Positions 1 through 15,000 of a stretch of DNA of 64,000 nt are shown here, one piece after another; position 1 is the stretch's first letter, and the number at the start of each line of letters is the position of its first letter. Under the pieces are notes generated by a model that saw nothing but the letters and a program-made list of their open reading frames with translations, did not search any database and was not told where the DNA came from. This stretch comes from Membranipora membranacea (lineage: Eukaryota; Bryozoa; Gymnolaemata; Cheilostomatida; Membraniporidae), in contig OU612068.1 in the NCBI GenBank assembly GCA_914767715.1, forward strand, positions 12,958,001-13,022,000. Direction: 5' to 3'. The position numbers and the translations under genes are program-made.

Positions 1-3000
1 GGAATCCTCTGATTAACTGGTGGGTCATAACGCTGACTTGAAGTTTCAAAAATTATACCAAGGGAGGGTATCACGGTTTTTTTTCGCCGAGATCAAAAAA
101 TAGATTCACTTCAAACCTACCTCATAGGGAGGAGCAACTCCTGCTCATCTCGAATCTGCAAACCGTTTGGCTCTGCGGCTTTTCACTCTCCGTCAGCGTC
201 CGTTTTAATTAGGGTCACTTTTGCTAAAAAAAAACATGCCAAACGGCAGCATTGAAAAATAAAAACTCTGTTGGATTCTTATCAAACTCCGACCAGTTCA
301 AGCTCTTATTGGCCTCATTCAAACTGCAGAATATTGGAATCCTCTGATTAACTGGTGGGTCATAACGCTGACTTGAAGTTTCAAAAATTATACCAAGGGA
401 GGGTATCACGGTTTTTTTTCGCCGAGATCAAAAAATAGATTCACTTCAAACCTACCTCATAGGGAGGAGCAACTCCTGCTCATCTCGAATCTGCAAACCG
501 TTTGGCTCTGCGGCTTTTCACTCTCCGTCAGCGTCCGTTTTAATTAGGGTCACTTTTGCTAAAAAAAAACATGCCAAACGGCAGCATTGAAAAATAAAAA
601 CTCTGTTGGATTCTTATCAAACTCCGACCAGTTCAAGCTCTTATTGGCCTCATTCAAACTGCAGAATATTGGAATCCTCTGATTAACTGGTGGGTCATAA
701 CGCTGACTTGAAGTTTCAAAAATTATACCAAGGGAGGGTATCACGGTTTTTTTTCGCCGAGATCAAAAAATAGATTCACTTCAAACCTACCTCATAGGGA
801 GGAGCAACTCCTGCTCATCTCGAATCTGCAAACCGTTTGGCTCTGCGGCTTTTCACTCTCCGTCAGCGTCCGTTTTAATTAGGGTCACTTTTGCTAAAAA
901 AAAACATGCCAAACGGCAGCATTGAAAAATAAAAACTCTGTTGGATTCTTATCAAACTCCGACCAGTTCAAGCTCTTATTGGCCTCATTCAAACTGCAGA
1001 ATATTGGAATCCTCTGATTAACTGGTGGGTCATAACGCTGACTTGAAGTTTCAAAAATTATACCAAGGGAGGGTATCACGGTTTTTTTTCGCCGAGATCA
1101 AAAAATAGATTCACTTCAAACCTACCTCATAGGGAGGAGCAACTCCTGCTCATCTCGAATCTGCAAACCGTTTGGCTCTGCGGCTTTTCACTCTCAGTCA
1201 GCGTCCGTTTTAATTAGGGTCACTTTTGCTAAAAAAAAACATGCCAAACGGCAGCATTGAAAAATAAAAACTCTGTTGGATTCTTATCAAACTCCGACCA
1301 GTTCAAGCTCTTATTGGCCTCATTCAAACTGCAGAATATTGGAATCCTCTGATTAACTGGTGGGTCATAACGCTGACTTGAAGTTTCAAAAATTATACCA
1401 AGGGAGGGTATCACGGTTTTTTTTCGCCGAGATCAAAAAATAGATTCACTTCAAACCTACCTCATAGGGAGGAGCAACTCCTGCTCATCTCGAATCTGCA
1501 AACCGTTTGGCTCTGCGGCTTTTCACTCTCCGTCAGCGTCCGTTTTAATTAGGGTCACTTTTGCTAAAAAAAAACATGCCAAACGGCAGCATTGAAAAAT
1601 AAAAACTCTGTTGGATTCTTATCAAACTCCGACCAGTTCAAGCTCTTATTGGCCTCATTCAAACTGCAGAATATTGGAATCCTCTGATTAACTGGTGGGT
1701 CATAACGCTGACTTGAAGTTTCAAAAATTATACCAAGGGAGGGTATCACGGTTTTTTTTCGCAGAGATCAAAAAATAGATTCACTTCAAACCTACCTCAT
1801 AGGGAGGAGCAACTCCTGCTCATCTTGAATCTGCAAACCGTTTGGCTCTGCGGCTTTTCACTCTCCGTCAGCGTCCGTTTTAATTAGGGTCACTTTTGCT
1901 AAAAAAAAACATGCCAAACGGCAGCATTGAAAAATAAAAACTCTGTTGGATTCTTATCAAACTCCGACCAGTTCAAGCTCTTATTGGCCTCATTCAAACT
2001 GCAGAATATTGGAATCCTCTGATTAACTGGTGGGTCATAACGCTGACTTGAAGTTTCAAAAATTATACCAAGGGAGGGTATCACGGTTTTTTTTCGCCGA
2101 GATCAAAAAATAGATTCACTTCAAACCTACCTCATAGGGAGGAGCAACTCCTGCTCATCTCGAATCTGCAAACCGTTTGGCTCTGCGGCTTTTCACTCTC
2201 CGTCAGCGTCCGTTTTAATTAGGGTCACTTTTGCTAAAAAAAAACATGCCAAACGGCAGCATTGAAAAATAAAAACTCTGTTGGATTCTTATCAAACTCC
2301 GACCAGTTCAAGCTCTTATTGGCCTCATTCAAACTGCAGAATATTGGAATCCTCTGATTAACTGGTGGGTCATAACGCTGACTTGAAGTTTCAAAAATTA
2401 TACCAAGGGAGGGTATCACGGTTTTTTTTCGCCGAGATCAAAAAATAGATTCACTTCAAACCTACCTCATAGGGAGGAGCAACTCCTGCTCATCTCGAAT
2501 CTGCAAACCGTTTGGCTCTGGGGCTTTTCACTCTCCGTCAGCGTCCGTTTTAATTAGGGTCACTTTTGCTAAAAAAAAACATGCCAAACGGCAGCATTGA
2601 AAAATAAAAACTCTGTTGGATTCTTATCAAACTCCGACCAGTTCAAGCTCTTATTGGCCTCATTCAAACTGCAGAATATTGGAATCCTCTGATTAACTGG
2701 TGGGTCATAACGCTGACTTGAAGTTTCAAAAATTATACCAAGGGAGGGTATCACGGTTTTTTTTCGCCGAGATCAAAAAATAGATTCAATTCAAACCTAC
2801 CTCATAGGGAGGAGCAACTCCTGCTCATCTCGAATCTGCAAACCGTTTGGCTCTGCGGCTTTTCACTCTCCGTCAGCGTCCGTTTTAATTAGGGTCACTT
2901 TTGCTAAAAAAAAACATGCCAAACGGCAGCATTGAAAAATAAAAACTCTGTTGGATTCTTATCAAACTCCGACCAGTTCAAGCTCTTATTGGCCTCATTC

Positions 3001-6000
3001 AAACTGCAGAATATTGGAATCCTCTGATTAACTGGTGGGTCATAACGCTGACTTGAAGTTTCAAAAATTATACCAAGGGAGGGTATCACGGTTTTTTTTC
3101 GCCGAGATCAAAAAATAGATTCACTTCAAACCTACCTCATAGGGAGGAGCAACTCCTGCTCATCTCGAATCTGCAAACCGTTTGGCTCTGCGGCTTTTCA
3201 CTCTCCGTCAGCATCCGTTTTAATTAGGGTCACTTTTGCTAAAAAAAAACATGCCAAACGGCAGCATTGAAAAATAAAAACTCTGTTGGATTCTTATCAA
3301 ACTCCGACCAGTTCAAGCTCTTATTGGCCTCATTCAAACTGCAGAATATTGGAATCCTCTGATTAACTGGTGGGTCATAACGCTGATTGAAGTTTCAAAA
3401 ATTATACCAAGGGAGGGTATCACGGTTTTTTTTCGCCGAGATCAAAAAATAGATTCACTTCAAACCTACCTCATAGGGAGGAGCAACTCCTGCTCATCTC
3501 GAATCTGCAAACCGTTTGGCTCTGCGGCTTTTCACTCTCCGTCAGCGTCCGTTTTAATTAGGGTCACTTTTGCTAAAAAAAAACATGCCAAACGGCAGCA
3601 TTGAAAAATAAAAACTCTGTTGGATTCTTATCAAACTCCGACCAGTTCAAGCTCTTATTGGCCTCATTCAAACTGCAGAATATTGGAATCCTCTGATTAA
3701 CTGGTGGGTCATAACGCTGACTTGAAGTTTCAAAAATTATACCAAGGGAGGGTATCACGGTTTTTTTTCGCCGAGATCAAAAAATAGATTCACTTCAAAC
3801 CTACCTCATAGGGAGGAGCAACTCCTGCTCATCTCGAATCTGCAAACCGTTTGGCTCTGCGGCTTTTCACTCTCCGTCAGCGTCCGTTTTAATTAGGGTC
3901 ACTTTTGCTAAAAAAAAACATGCCAAACGGCAGCATTGAAAAATAAAAACTCTGTTGGATTCTTATCAAACTCCGACCAGTTCAAGCTCTTATTGGCCTC
4001 ATTCAAACTGCAGAATATTGGAATCCTCTGATTAACTGGTGGGTCATAACGCTGACTTGAAGTTTCAAAAATTATACCAAGGGAGGGTATCACGGTTTTT
4101 TTTCGCCGAGATCAAAAAATAGATTCACTTCAAACCTACCTCATAGGGAGGAGCAACTCCTGCTCATCTCGAATCTGCAAACCGTTTGGCTCTGCGGCTT
4201 TTCACTCTCCGTCAGCGTCCGTTTTAATTAGGGTCACTTTTGCTAAAAAAAAACATGCCAAACGGCAGCATTGAAAAATAAAAACTCTGTTGGATTCTTA
4301 TCAAACTCCGACCAGTTCAAGCTCTTATTGGCCTCATTCAAACTGCAGAATATTGGAATCCTCTGATTAACTGGTGGGTCATAACGCTGACTTGAAGTTT
4401 CAAAAATTATACCAAGGGAGGGTATCACGGTTTTTTTTCGCAGAGATCAAAAAATAGATTCACTTCAAACCTACCTCATAGGGAGGAGCAACTCCTGCTC
4501 ATCTTGAATCTGCAAACCGTTTGGCTCTGCGGCTTTTCACTCTCCGTCAGCGTCCGTTTTAATTAGGGTCACTTTTGCTAAAAAAAAACATGCCAAACGG
4601 CAGCATTGAAAAATAAAAACTCTGTTGGATTCTTATCAAACTCCGACCAGTTCAAGCTCTTATTGGCCTCATTCAAACTGCAGAATATTGGAATCCTCTG
4701 ATTAACTGGTGGGTCATAACGCTGACTTGAAGTTTCAAAAATTATACCAAGGGAGGGTATCACGGTTTTTTTTCGCCGAGATCAAAAAATAGATTCACTT
4801 CAAACCTACCTCATAGGGAGGAGCAACTCCTGCTCATCTCGAATCTGCAAACCGTTTGGCTCTGCGGCTTTTCACTCTCCGTCAGCGTCCGTTTTAATTA
4901 GGGTCACTTTTGCTAAAAAAAAACATGCCAAACGGCAGCATTGAAAAATAAAAACTCTGTTGGATTCTTATCAAACTCCGACCAGTTCAAGCTCTTATTG
5001 GCCTCATTCAAACTGCAGAATATTGGAATCCTCTGATTAACTGGTGGGTCATAACGCTGACTTGAAGTTTCAAAAATTATACCAAGGGAGGGTATCACGG
5101 TTTTTTTTCGCAGAGATCAAAAAATAGATTCACTTCAAACCTACCTCATAGGGAGGAGCAACTCCTGCTCATCTTGAATCTGCAAACCGTTTGGCTCTGC
5201 GGCTTTTCACTCTCCGTCAGCGTCCGTTTTAATTAGGGTCACTTTTGCTAAAAAAAAACATGCCAAACGGCAGCATTGAAAAATAAAAACTCTGTTGGAT
5301 TCTTATCAAACTCCGACCAGTTCAAGCTCTTATTGGCCTCATTCAAACTGCAGAATATTGGAATCCTCTGATTAACTGGTGGGTCATAACGCTGACTTGA
5401 AGTTTCAAAAATTATACCAAGGGAGGGTATCACGGTTTTTTTTCGCCGAGATCAAAAAATAGATTCACTTCAAACCTACCTCATAGGGAGGAGCAACTCC
5501 TGCTCATCTCGAATCTGCAAACCGTTTGGCTCTGCGGCTTTTCACTCTCCGTCAGCGTCCGTTTTAATTAGGGTCACTTTTGCTAAAAAAAAACATGCCA
5601 AACGGCAGCATTGAAAAATAAAAACTCTGTTGGATTCTTATCAAACTCCGACCAGTTCAAGCTCTTATTGGCCTCATTCAAACTGCAGAATATTGGAATC
5701 CTCTGATTAACTGGTGGGTCATAACGCTGACTTGAAGTTTCAAAAATTATACCAAGGGAGGGTATCACGGTTTTTTTTCGCCGAGATCAAAAAATAGATT
5801 CACTTCAAACCTACCTCATAGGGAGGAGCAACTCCTGCTCATCTCGAATCTGCAAACCGTTTGGCTCTGCGGCTTTTCACTCTCCGTCAGCGTCCGTTTT
5901 AATTAGGGTCACTTTTGCTAAAAAAAAACATGCCAAACGGCAGCATTGAAAAATAAAAACTCTGTTGGATTCTTATCAAACTCCGACCAGTTCAAGCTCT

Positions 6001-9000
6001 TATTGGCCTCATTCAAACTGCAGAATATTGGAATCCTCTGATTAACTGGTGGGTCATAACGCTGACTTGAAGTTTCAAAAATTATACCAAGGGAGGGTAT
6101 CACGGTTTTTTTTCGCCGAGATCAAAAAATAGATTCACTTCAAACCTACCTCATAGGGAGGAGCAACTCCTGCTCATCTCGAATCTGCAAACCGTTTGGC
6201 TCTGCGGCTTTTCACTCTCCGTCAGCGTCCGTTTTAATTAGGGTCACTTTTGCTAAAAAAAAACATGCCAAACGGCAGCATTGAAAAATAAAAACTCTGT
6301 TGGATTCTTATCAAACTCCGACCAGTTCAAGCTCTTATTGGCCTCATTCAAACTGCAGAATATTGGAATCCTCTGATTAACTGGTGGGTCATAACGCTGA
6401 CTTGAAGTTTCAAAAATTATACCAAGGGAGGGTATCACGGTTTTTTTTCGCCGAGATCAAAAAATAGATTCACTTCAAACCTACCTCATAGGGAGGAGCA
6501 ACTCCTGCTCATCTCGAATCTGCAAACCGTTTGGCTCTGCGGCTTTTCACTCTCAGTCAGCGTCCGTTTTAATTAGGGTCACTTTTGCTAAAAAAAAACA
6601 TGCCAAACGGCAGCATTGAAAAATAAAAACTCTGTTGGATTCTTATCAAACTCCGACCAGTTCAAGCTCTTATTGGCCTCATTCAAACTGCAGAATATTG
6701 GAATCCTCTGATTAACTGGTGGGTCATAACGCTGACTTGAAGTTTCAAAAATTATACCAAGGGAGGGTATCACGGTTTTTTTTCGCCGAGATCAAAAAAT
6801 AGATTCACTTCAAACCTACCTCATAGGGAGGAGCAACTCCTGCTCATCTCGAATCTGCAAACCGTTTGGCTCTGCGGCTTTTCACTCTCCGTCAGCGTCC
6901 GTTTTAATTAGGGTCACTTTTGCTAAAAAAAAACATGCCAAACGGCAGCATTGAAAAATAAAAACTCTGTTGGATTCTTATCAAACTCCGACCAGTTCAA
7001 GCTCTTATTGGCCTCATTCAAACTGCAGAATATTGGAATCCTCTGATTAACTGGTGGGTCATAACGCTGACTTGAAGTTTCAAAAATTATACCAAGGGAG
7101 GGTATCACGGTTTTTTTTCGCAGAGATCAAAAAATAGATTCACTTCAAACCTACCTCATAGGGAGGAGCAACTCCTGCTCATCTTGAATCTGCAAACCGT
7201 TTGGCTCTGCGGCTTTTCACTCTCCGTCAGCGTCCGTTTTAATTAGGGTCACTTTTGCTAAAAAAAAACATGCCAAACGGCAGCATTGAAAAATAAAAAC
7301 TCTGTTGGATTCTTATCAAACTCCGACCAGTTCAAGCTCTTATTGGCCTCATTCAAACTGCAGAATATTGGAATCCTCTGATTAACTGGTGGGTCATAAC
7401 GCTGACTTGAAGTTTCAAAAATTATACCAAGGGAGGGTATCACGGTTTTTTTTCGCCGAGATCAAAAAATAGATTCACTTCAAACCTACCTCATAGGGAG
7501 GAGCAACTCCTGCTCATCTCGAATCTGCAAACCGTTTGGCTCTGCGGCTTTTCACTCTCCGTCAGCGTCCGTTTTAATTAGGGTCACTTTTGCTAAAAAA
7601 AAACATGCCAAACGGCAGCATTGAAAAATAAAAACTCTGTTGGATTCTTATCAAACTCCGACCAGTTCAAGCTCTTATTGGCCTCATTCAAACTGCAGAA
7701 TATTGGAATCCTCTGATTAACTGGTGGGTCATAACGCTGACTTGAAGTTTCAAAAATTATACCAAGGGAGGGTATCACGGTTTTTTTTCGCCGAGATCAA
7801 AAAATAGATTCACTTCAAACCTACCTCATAGGGAGGAGCAACTCCTGCTCATCTCGAATCTGCAAACCGTTTGGCTCTGCGGCTTTTCACTCTCCGTCAG
7901 CGTCCGTTTTAATTAGGGTCACTTTTGCTAAAAAAAAACATGCCAAACGGCAGCATTGAAAAATAAAAACTCTGTTGGATTCTTATCAAACTCCGACCAG
8001 TTCAAGCTCTTATTGGCCTCATTCAAACTGCAGAATATTGGAATCCTCTGATTAACTGGTGGGTCATAACGCTGACTTGAAGTTTCAAAAATTATACCAA
8101 GGGAGGGTATCACGGTTTTTTTTCGCCGAGATCAAAAAATAGATTCACTTCAAACCTACCTCATAGGGAGGAGCAACTCCTGCTCATCTCGAATCTGCAA
8201 ACCGTTTGGCTCTGCGGCTTTTCACTCTCCGTCAGCGTCCGTTTTAATTAGGGTCACTTTTGCTAAAAAAAAACATGCCAAACGGCAGCATTGAAAAATA
8301 AAAACTCTGTTGGATTCTTATAAAACTCCGACCAGTTCAAGCTCTTATTGGCCTCATTCAAACTGCAGAATATTGGAATCCTCTGATTAACTGGTGGGTC
8401 ATAACGCTGACTTGAAGTTTCAAAAATTATACCAAGGGAGGGTATCACGGTTTTTTTTTGCCGAGATCAAAAAATAGATTCACTTCAAACCTACCTCATA
8501 GGGAGGAGCAACTCCTGCTCATCTCGAATCTGCAAACCGTTTGGCTCTGCGGCTTTTCACTCTCCGTCAGCGTCCGTTTTAATTAGGGTCACTTTTGCTA
8601 AAAAAAAACATGCCAAACGGCAGCATTGAAAAATAAAAACTCTGTTGGATTCTTATCAAACTCCGACCAGTTCAAGCTCTTATTGGCCTCATTCAAACTG
8701 CAGAATATTGGAATCCTCTGATTAACTGGTGGGTCATAACGCTGACTTGAAGTTTCAAAAATTATACCAAGGGAGGGTATCACGGTTTTTTTTCGCCGAG
8801 ATCAAAAGATAGATTCACTTCAAACCTACCTCATAGGGAGGAGCAACTCCTGCTCATCTCGAATCTGCAAACCGTTTGGCTCTGCGGCTTTTCACTCTCC
8901 GTCAGCGTCCGTTTTAATTAGGGTCACTTTTGCTAAAAAAAAACATGCCAAACGGCAGCATTGAAAAATAAAAACTCTGTTGGATTCTTATCAAACTCCG

Positions 9001-12000
9001 ACCAGTTCAAGCTCTTATTGGCCTCATTCAAACTGCAGAATATTGGAATCCTCTGATTAACTGGTGGGTCATAACGCTGACTTGAAGTTTCAAAAATTAT
9101 ACCAAGGGAGGGTATCACGGTTTTTTTTCGCCGAGATCAAAAAATAGATTCACTTCAAACCTACCTCATAGGGAGGAGCAACTCCTGCTCATCTCGAATC
9201 TGCAAACCGTTTGGCTCTGCGGCTTTTCACTCTCCGTCAGCGTCCGTTTTAATTAGGGTCACTTTTGCTAAAAAAAAACATGCCAAACGGCAGCATTGAA
9301 AAATAAAAACTCTGTTGGATTCTTATCAAACTCCGACCAGTTCAAGCTCTTATTGGCCTCATTCAAACTGCAGAATATTGGAATCCTCTGATTAACTGGT
9401 GGGTCATAACGCTGACTTGAAGTTTCAAAAATTATACCAAGGGAGGGTATCACGGTTTTTTTTCGCCGAGATCAAAAAATAGATTCACTTCAAACCTACC
9501 TCATAGGGAGGAGCAACTCCTGCTCATCTCGAATCTGCAAACCGTTTGGCTCTGCGGCTTTTCACTCTCCGTCAGCGTCCGTTTTAATTAGGGTCACTTT
9601 TGCTAAAAAAAAACATGCCAAACGGCAGCATTGAAAAATAAAAACTCTGTTGGATTCTTATCAAACTCCGACCAGTTCAAGCTCTTATTGGCCTCATTCA
9701 AACTGCAGAATATTGGAATCCTCTGATTAACTGGTGGGTCATAACGCTGACTTGAAGTTTCAAAAATTATACCAAGGGAGGGTATCACGGTTTTTTTTCG
9801 CCGAGATCAAAAAATAGATTCACTTCAAACCTACCTCATAGGGAGGAGCAACTCCTGCTCATCTCGAATCTGCAAACCGTTTGGCTCTGCGGCTTTTCAC
9901 TCTCCGTCAGCGTCCGTTTTAATTAGGGTCACTTTTGCTAAAAAAAAACATGCCAAACGGCAGCATTGAAAAATAAAAACTCTGTTGGATTCTTATCAAA
10001 CTCCGACCAGTTCAAGCTCTTATTGGCCTCATTCAAACTGCAGAATATTGGAATCCTCTGATTAACTGGTGGGTCATAACGCTGACTTGAAGTTTCAAAA
10101 ATTATACCAAGGGAGGGTATCACGGTTTTTTTTCGCAGAGATCAAAAAATAGATTCACTTCAAACCTACCTCATAGGGAGGAGCAACTCCTGCTCATCTT
10201 GAATCTGCAAACCGTTTGGCTCTGCGGCTTTTCACTCTCCGTCAGCGTCCGTTTTAATTAGGGTCACTTTTGCTAAAAAAAAACATGCCAAACGGCAGCA
10301 TTGAAAAATAAAAACTCTGTTGGATTCTTATCAAACTCCGACCAGTTCAAGCTCTTATTGGCCTCATTCAAACTGCAGAATATTGGAATCGTCTGATTAA
10401 CTGGTGGGTCATAACGCTGACTTGAAGTTTCAAAAATTATACCAAGGGAGGGTATCACGGTTTTTTTTCGCCGAGATCAAAAAATAGATTCACTTCAAAC
10501 CTACCTCATAGGGAGGAGCAACTCCTGCTCATCTCGAATCTGCAAACCGTTTGGCTCTGCGGCTTTTCACTCTCCGTCAGCGTCCGTTTTAATTAGGGTC
10601 ACTTTTGCTAAAAAAAAACATGCCAAACGGCAGCATTGAAAAATAAAAACTCTGTTGGATTCTTATCAAACTCCGACCAGTTCAAGCTCTTATTGGCCTC
10701 ATTCAAACTGCAGAATATTGGAATCCTCTGATTAACTGGTGGGTCATAACGCTGACTTGAAGTTTCAAAAATTATACCAAGGGAGGGTATCACGGTTTTT
10801 TTTCGCAGAGATCAAAAAATAGATTCACTTCAAACCTACCTCATAGGGAGGAGCAACTCCTGCTCATCTTGAATCTGCAAACCGTTTGGCTCTGCGGCTT
10901 TTCACTCTCCGTCAGCGTCCGTTTTAATTAGGGTCACTTTTGCTAAAAAAAAACATGCCAAACGGCAGCATTGAAAAATAAAAACTCTGTTGGATTCTTA
11001 TCAAACTCCGACCAGTTCAAGCTCTTATTGGCCTCATTCAAACTGCAGAATATTGGAATCCTCTGATTAACTGGTGGGTCATAACGCTGACTTGAAGTTT
11101 CAAAAATTATACCAAGGGAGGGTATCACGGTTTTTTTTCGCCGAGATCAAAAAATAGATTCACTTCAAACCTACCTCATAGGGAGGAGCAACTCCTGCTC
11201 ATCTCGAATCTGCAAACCGTTTGGCTCTGCGGCTTTTCACTCTCCGTCAGCGTCCGTTTTAATTAGGGTCACTTTTGCTAAAAAAAAACATGCCAAACGG
11301 CAGCATTGAAAAATAAAAACTCTGTTGGATTCTTATCAAACTCCGACCAGTTCAAGCTCTTATTGGCCTCATTCAAACTGCAGAATATTGGAATCCTCTG
11401 ATTAACTGGTGGGTCATAACGCTGACTTGAAGTTTCAAAAATTATACCAAGGGAGGGTATCACGGTTTTTTTTCGCAGAGATCAAAAAATAGATTCACTT
11501 CAAACCTACCTCATAGGGAGGAGCAACTCCTGCTCATCTTGAATCTGCAAACCGTTTGGCTCTGCGGCTTTTCACTCTCCGTCAGCGTCCGTTTTAATTA
11601 GGGTCACTTTTGCTAAAAAAAAACATGCCAAACGGCAGCATTGAAAAATAAAAACTCTGTTGGATTCTTATCAAACTCCGACCAGTTCAAGCTCTTATTG
11701 GCCTCATTCAAACTGCAGAATATTGGAATCCTCTGATTAACTGGTGGGTCATAACGCTGACTTGAAGTTTCAAAAATTATACCAAGGGAGGGTATCACGG
11801 TTTTTTTTCGCCGAGATCAAAAAATAGATTCACTTCAAACCTACCTCATAGGGAGGAGCAACTCCTGCTCATCTCGCATCTGCAAACCGTTTGGCTCTGC
11901 GGCTTTTCACTCTCCGTCAGCGTCCGTTTTAATTAGGGTCACTTTTGCTAAAAAAAAACATGCCAAACGGCAGCATTGAAAAATAAAAACTCTGTTGGAT

Positions 12001-15000
12001 TCTTATCAAACTCCGACCAGTTCAAGCTCTTATTGGCCTCATTCAAACTGCAGAATATTGGAATCCTCTGATTAACTGGTGGGTCATAACGCTGACTTGA
12101 AGTTTCAAAAATTATACCAAGGGAGGGTATCACGGTTTTTTTTCGCAGAGATCAAAAAATAGATTCACTTCAAACCTACCTCATAGGGAGGAGCAACTCC
12201 TGCTCATCTTGAATCTGCAAACCGTTTGGCTCTGCGGCTTTTCACTCTCCGTCAGCGTCCGTTTTAATTAGGGTCACTTTTGCTAAAAAAAAACATGCCA
12301 AACGGCAGCATTGAAAAATAAAAACTCTGTTGGATTCTTATCAAACTCCGACCAGTTCAAGCTCTTATTGGCCTCATTCAAACTGCAGAATATTGGAATC
12401 CTCTGATTAACTGGTGGGTCATAACGCTGACTTGAAGTTTCAAAAATTATACCAAGGGAGGGTATCACGGTTTTTTTTCGCCGAGATCAAAAAATAGATT
12501 CACTTCAAACCTACCTCATAGGGAGGAGCAACTCCTGCTCATCTCGAATCTGCAAACCGTTTGGCTCTGCGGCTTTTCACTCTCCGTCAGCGTCCGTTTT
12601 AATTAGGGTCACTTTTGCTAAAAAAAAACATGCCAAACGGCAGCATTGAAAAATAAAAACTCTGTTGGATTCTTATCAAACTCCGACCAGTTCAAGCTCT
12701 TATTGGCCTCATTCAAACTGCAGAATATTGGAATCCTCTGATTAACTGGTGGGTCATAACGCTGACTTGAAGTTTCAAAAATTATACCAAGGGAGGGTAT
12801 CACGGTTTTTTTTCGCAGAGATCAAAAAATAGATTCACTTCAAACCTACCTCATAGGGAGGAGCAACTCCTGCTCATCTTGAATCTGCAAACCGTTTGGC
12901 TCTGCGGCTTTTCACTCTCCGTCAGCGTCCGTTTTAATTAGGGTCACTTTTGCTAAAAAAAAACATGCCAAACGGCAGCATTGAAAAATAAAAACTCTGT
13001 TGGATTCTAATCAAACTCCGACCAGTTCAAGCTCTTATTGGCCTCATTCAAACTGCAGAATATTGGAATCCTCTGATTAACTGGTGGGTCATAACGCTGA
13101 CTTGAAGTTTCAAAAATTATACCAAGGGAGGGTATCACGGTTTTTTTTCGCCGAGATCAAAAAATAGATTCACTTCAAACCTACCTCATAGGGAGGAGCA
13201 ACTCCTGCTCATCTCGAATCTGCAAACCGTTTGGCTCTGCGGCTTTTCACTCTCCGTCAGCGTCCGTTTTAATTAGGGTCACTTTTGCTAAAAAAAAACA
13301 TGCCAAACGGCAGCATTGAAAAATAAAAACTCTGTTGGATTCTTATCAAACTCCGACCAGTTCAAGCTCTTATTGGCCTCATTCAAACTGCAGAATATTG
13401 GAATCCTCTGATTAACTGGTGGGTCATAACGCTGACTTGAAGTTTCAAAAATTATACCAAGGGAGGGTATCACGGTTTTTTTTCGCAGAGATCAAAAAAT
13501 AGATTCACTTCAAACCTACCTCATAGGGAGGAGCAACTCCTGCTCATCTTGAATCTGCAAACCGTTTGGCTCTGCGGCTTTTCACTCTCCGTCAGCGTCC
13601 GTTTTAATTAGGGTCACTTTTGCTAAAAAAAAACATGCCAAACGGCAGCATTGAAAAATAAAAACTCTGTTGGATTCTTATCAAACTCCGACCAGTTCAA
13701 GCTCTTATTGGCCTCATTCAAACTGCAGAATATTGGAATCTTCTGATTAACTGGTGGGTCATAACGCTGACTTGAAGTTTCAAAAATTATACCAAGGGAG
13801 GGTATCACGGTTTTTTTTCGCCGAGATCAAAAAATAGATTCACTTCAAACCTACCTCATAGGGAGGAGCAACTCCTGCTCATCTCGAATCTGCAAACCGT
13901 TTGGCTCTGCGGCTTTTCACTCTCCGTCAGCGTCCGTTTTAATTAGGGTCACTTTTGCTAAAAAAAAACATGCCAAACGGCAGCATTGAAAAATAAAAAC
14001 TCTGTTGGATTCTTATCAAACTCCGACCAGTTCAAGCTCTTATTGGCCTCATTCAAACTGCAGAATATTGGAATCCTCTGATTAACTGGTGGGTCATAAC
14101 GCTGACTTGAAGTTTCAAAAATTATACCAAGGGAGGGTATCACGGTTTTTTTTCGCAGAGATCAAAAAATAGATTCACTTCAAACCTACCTCATAGGGAG
14201 GAGCAACTCCTGCTCATCTTGAATCTGCAAACCGTTTGGCTCTGCGGCTTTTCACTCTCCGTCAGCGTCCGTTTTAATTAGGGTCACTTTTGCTAAAAAA
14301 AAACATGCCAAACGGCAGCATTGAAAAATAAAAACTCTGTTGGATTCTTATCAAACTCCGACCAGTTCAAGCTCTTATTGGCCTCATTCAAACTGCAGAA
14401 TATTGGAATCCTCTGATTAACTGGTGGGTCATAACGCTGACTTGAAGTTTCAAAAATTATACCAAGGGAGGGTATCACGGTTTTTTTTCGCAGAGATCAA
14501 AAAATAGATTCACTTCAAACCTACCTCATAGGGAGGAGCAACTCCTGCTCATCTTGAATCTGCAAACCGTTTGGCTCTGCGGCTTTTCACTCTCCGTCAG
14601 CGTCCGTTTTAATTAGGGTCACTTTTGCTAAAAAAAAACATGCCAAACGGCAGCATTGAAAAATAAAAACTCTGTTGGATTCTTATCAAACTCCGACCAG
14701 TTCAAGCTCTTATTGGCCTCATTCAAACTGCAGAATATTGGAATCCTCTGATTAACTGGTGGGTCATAACGCTGACTTGAAGTTTCAAAAATTATACCAA
14801 GGGAGGGTATCACGGTTTTTTTTCGCAGAGATCAAAAAATAGATTCACTTCAAACCTACCTCATAGGGAGGAGCAACTCCTGCTCATCTTGAATCTGCAA
14901 ACCGTTTGGCTCTGCGGCTTTTCACTCTCCGTCAGCGTCCGTTTTAATTAGGGTCACTTTTGCTAAAAAAAAACATGCCAAACGGCAGCATTGAAAAATA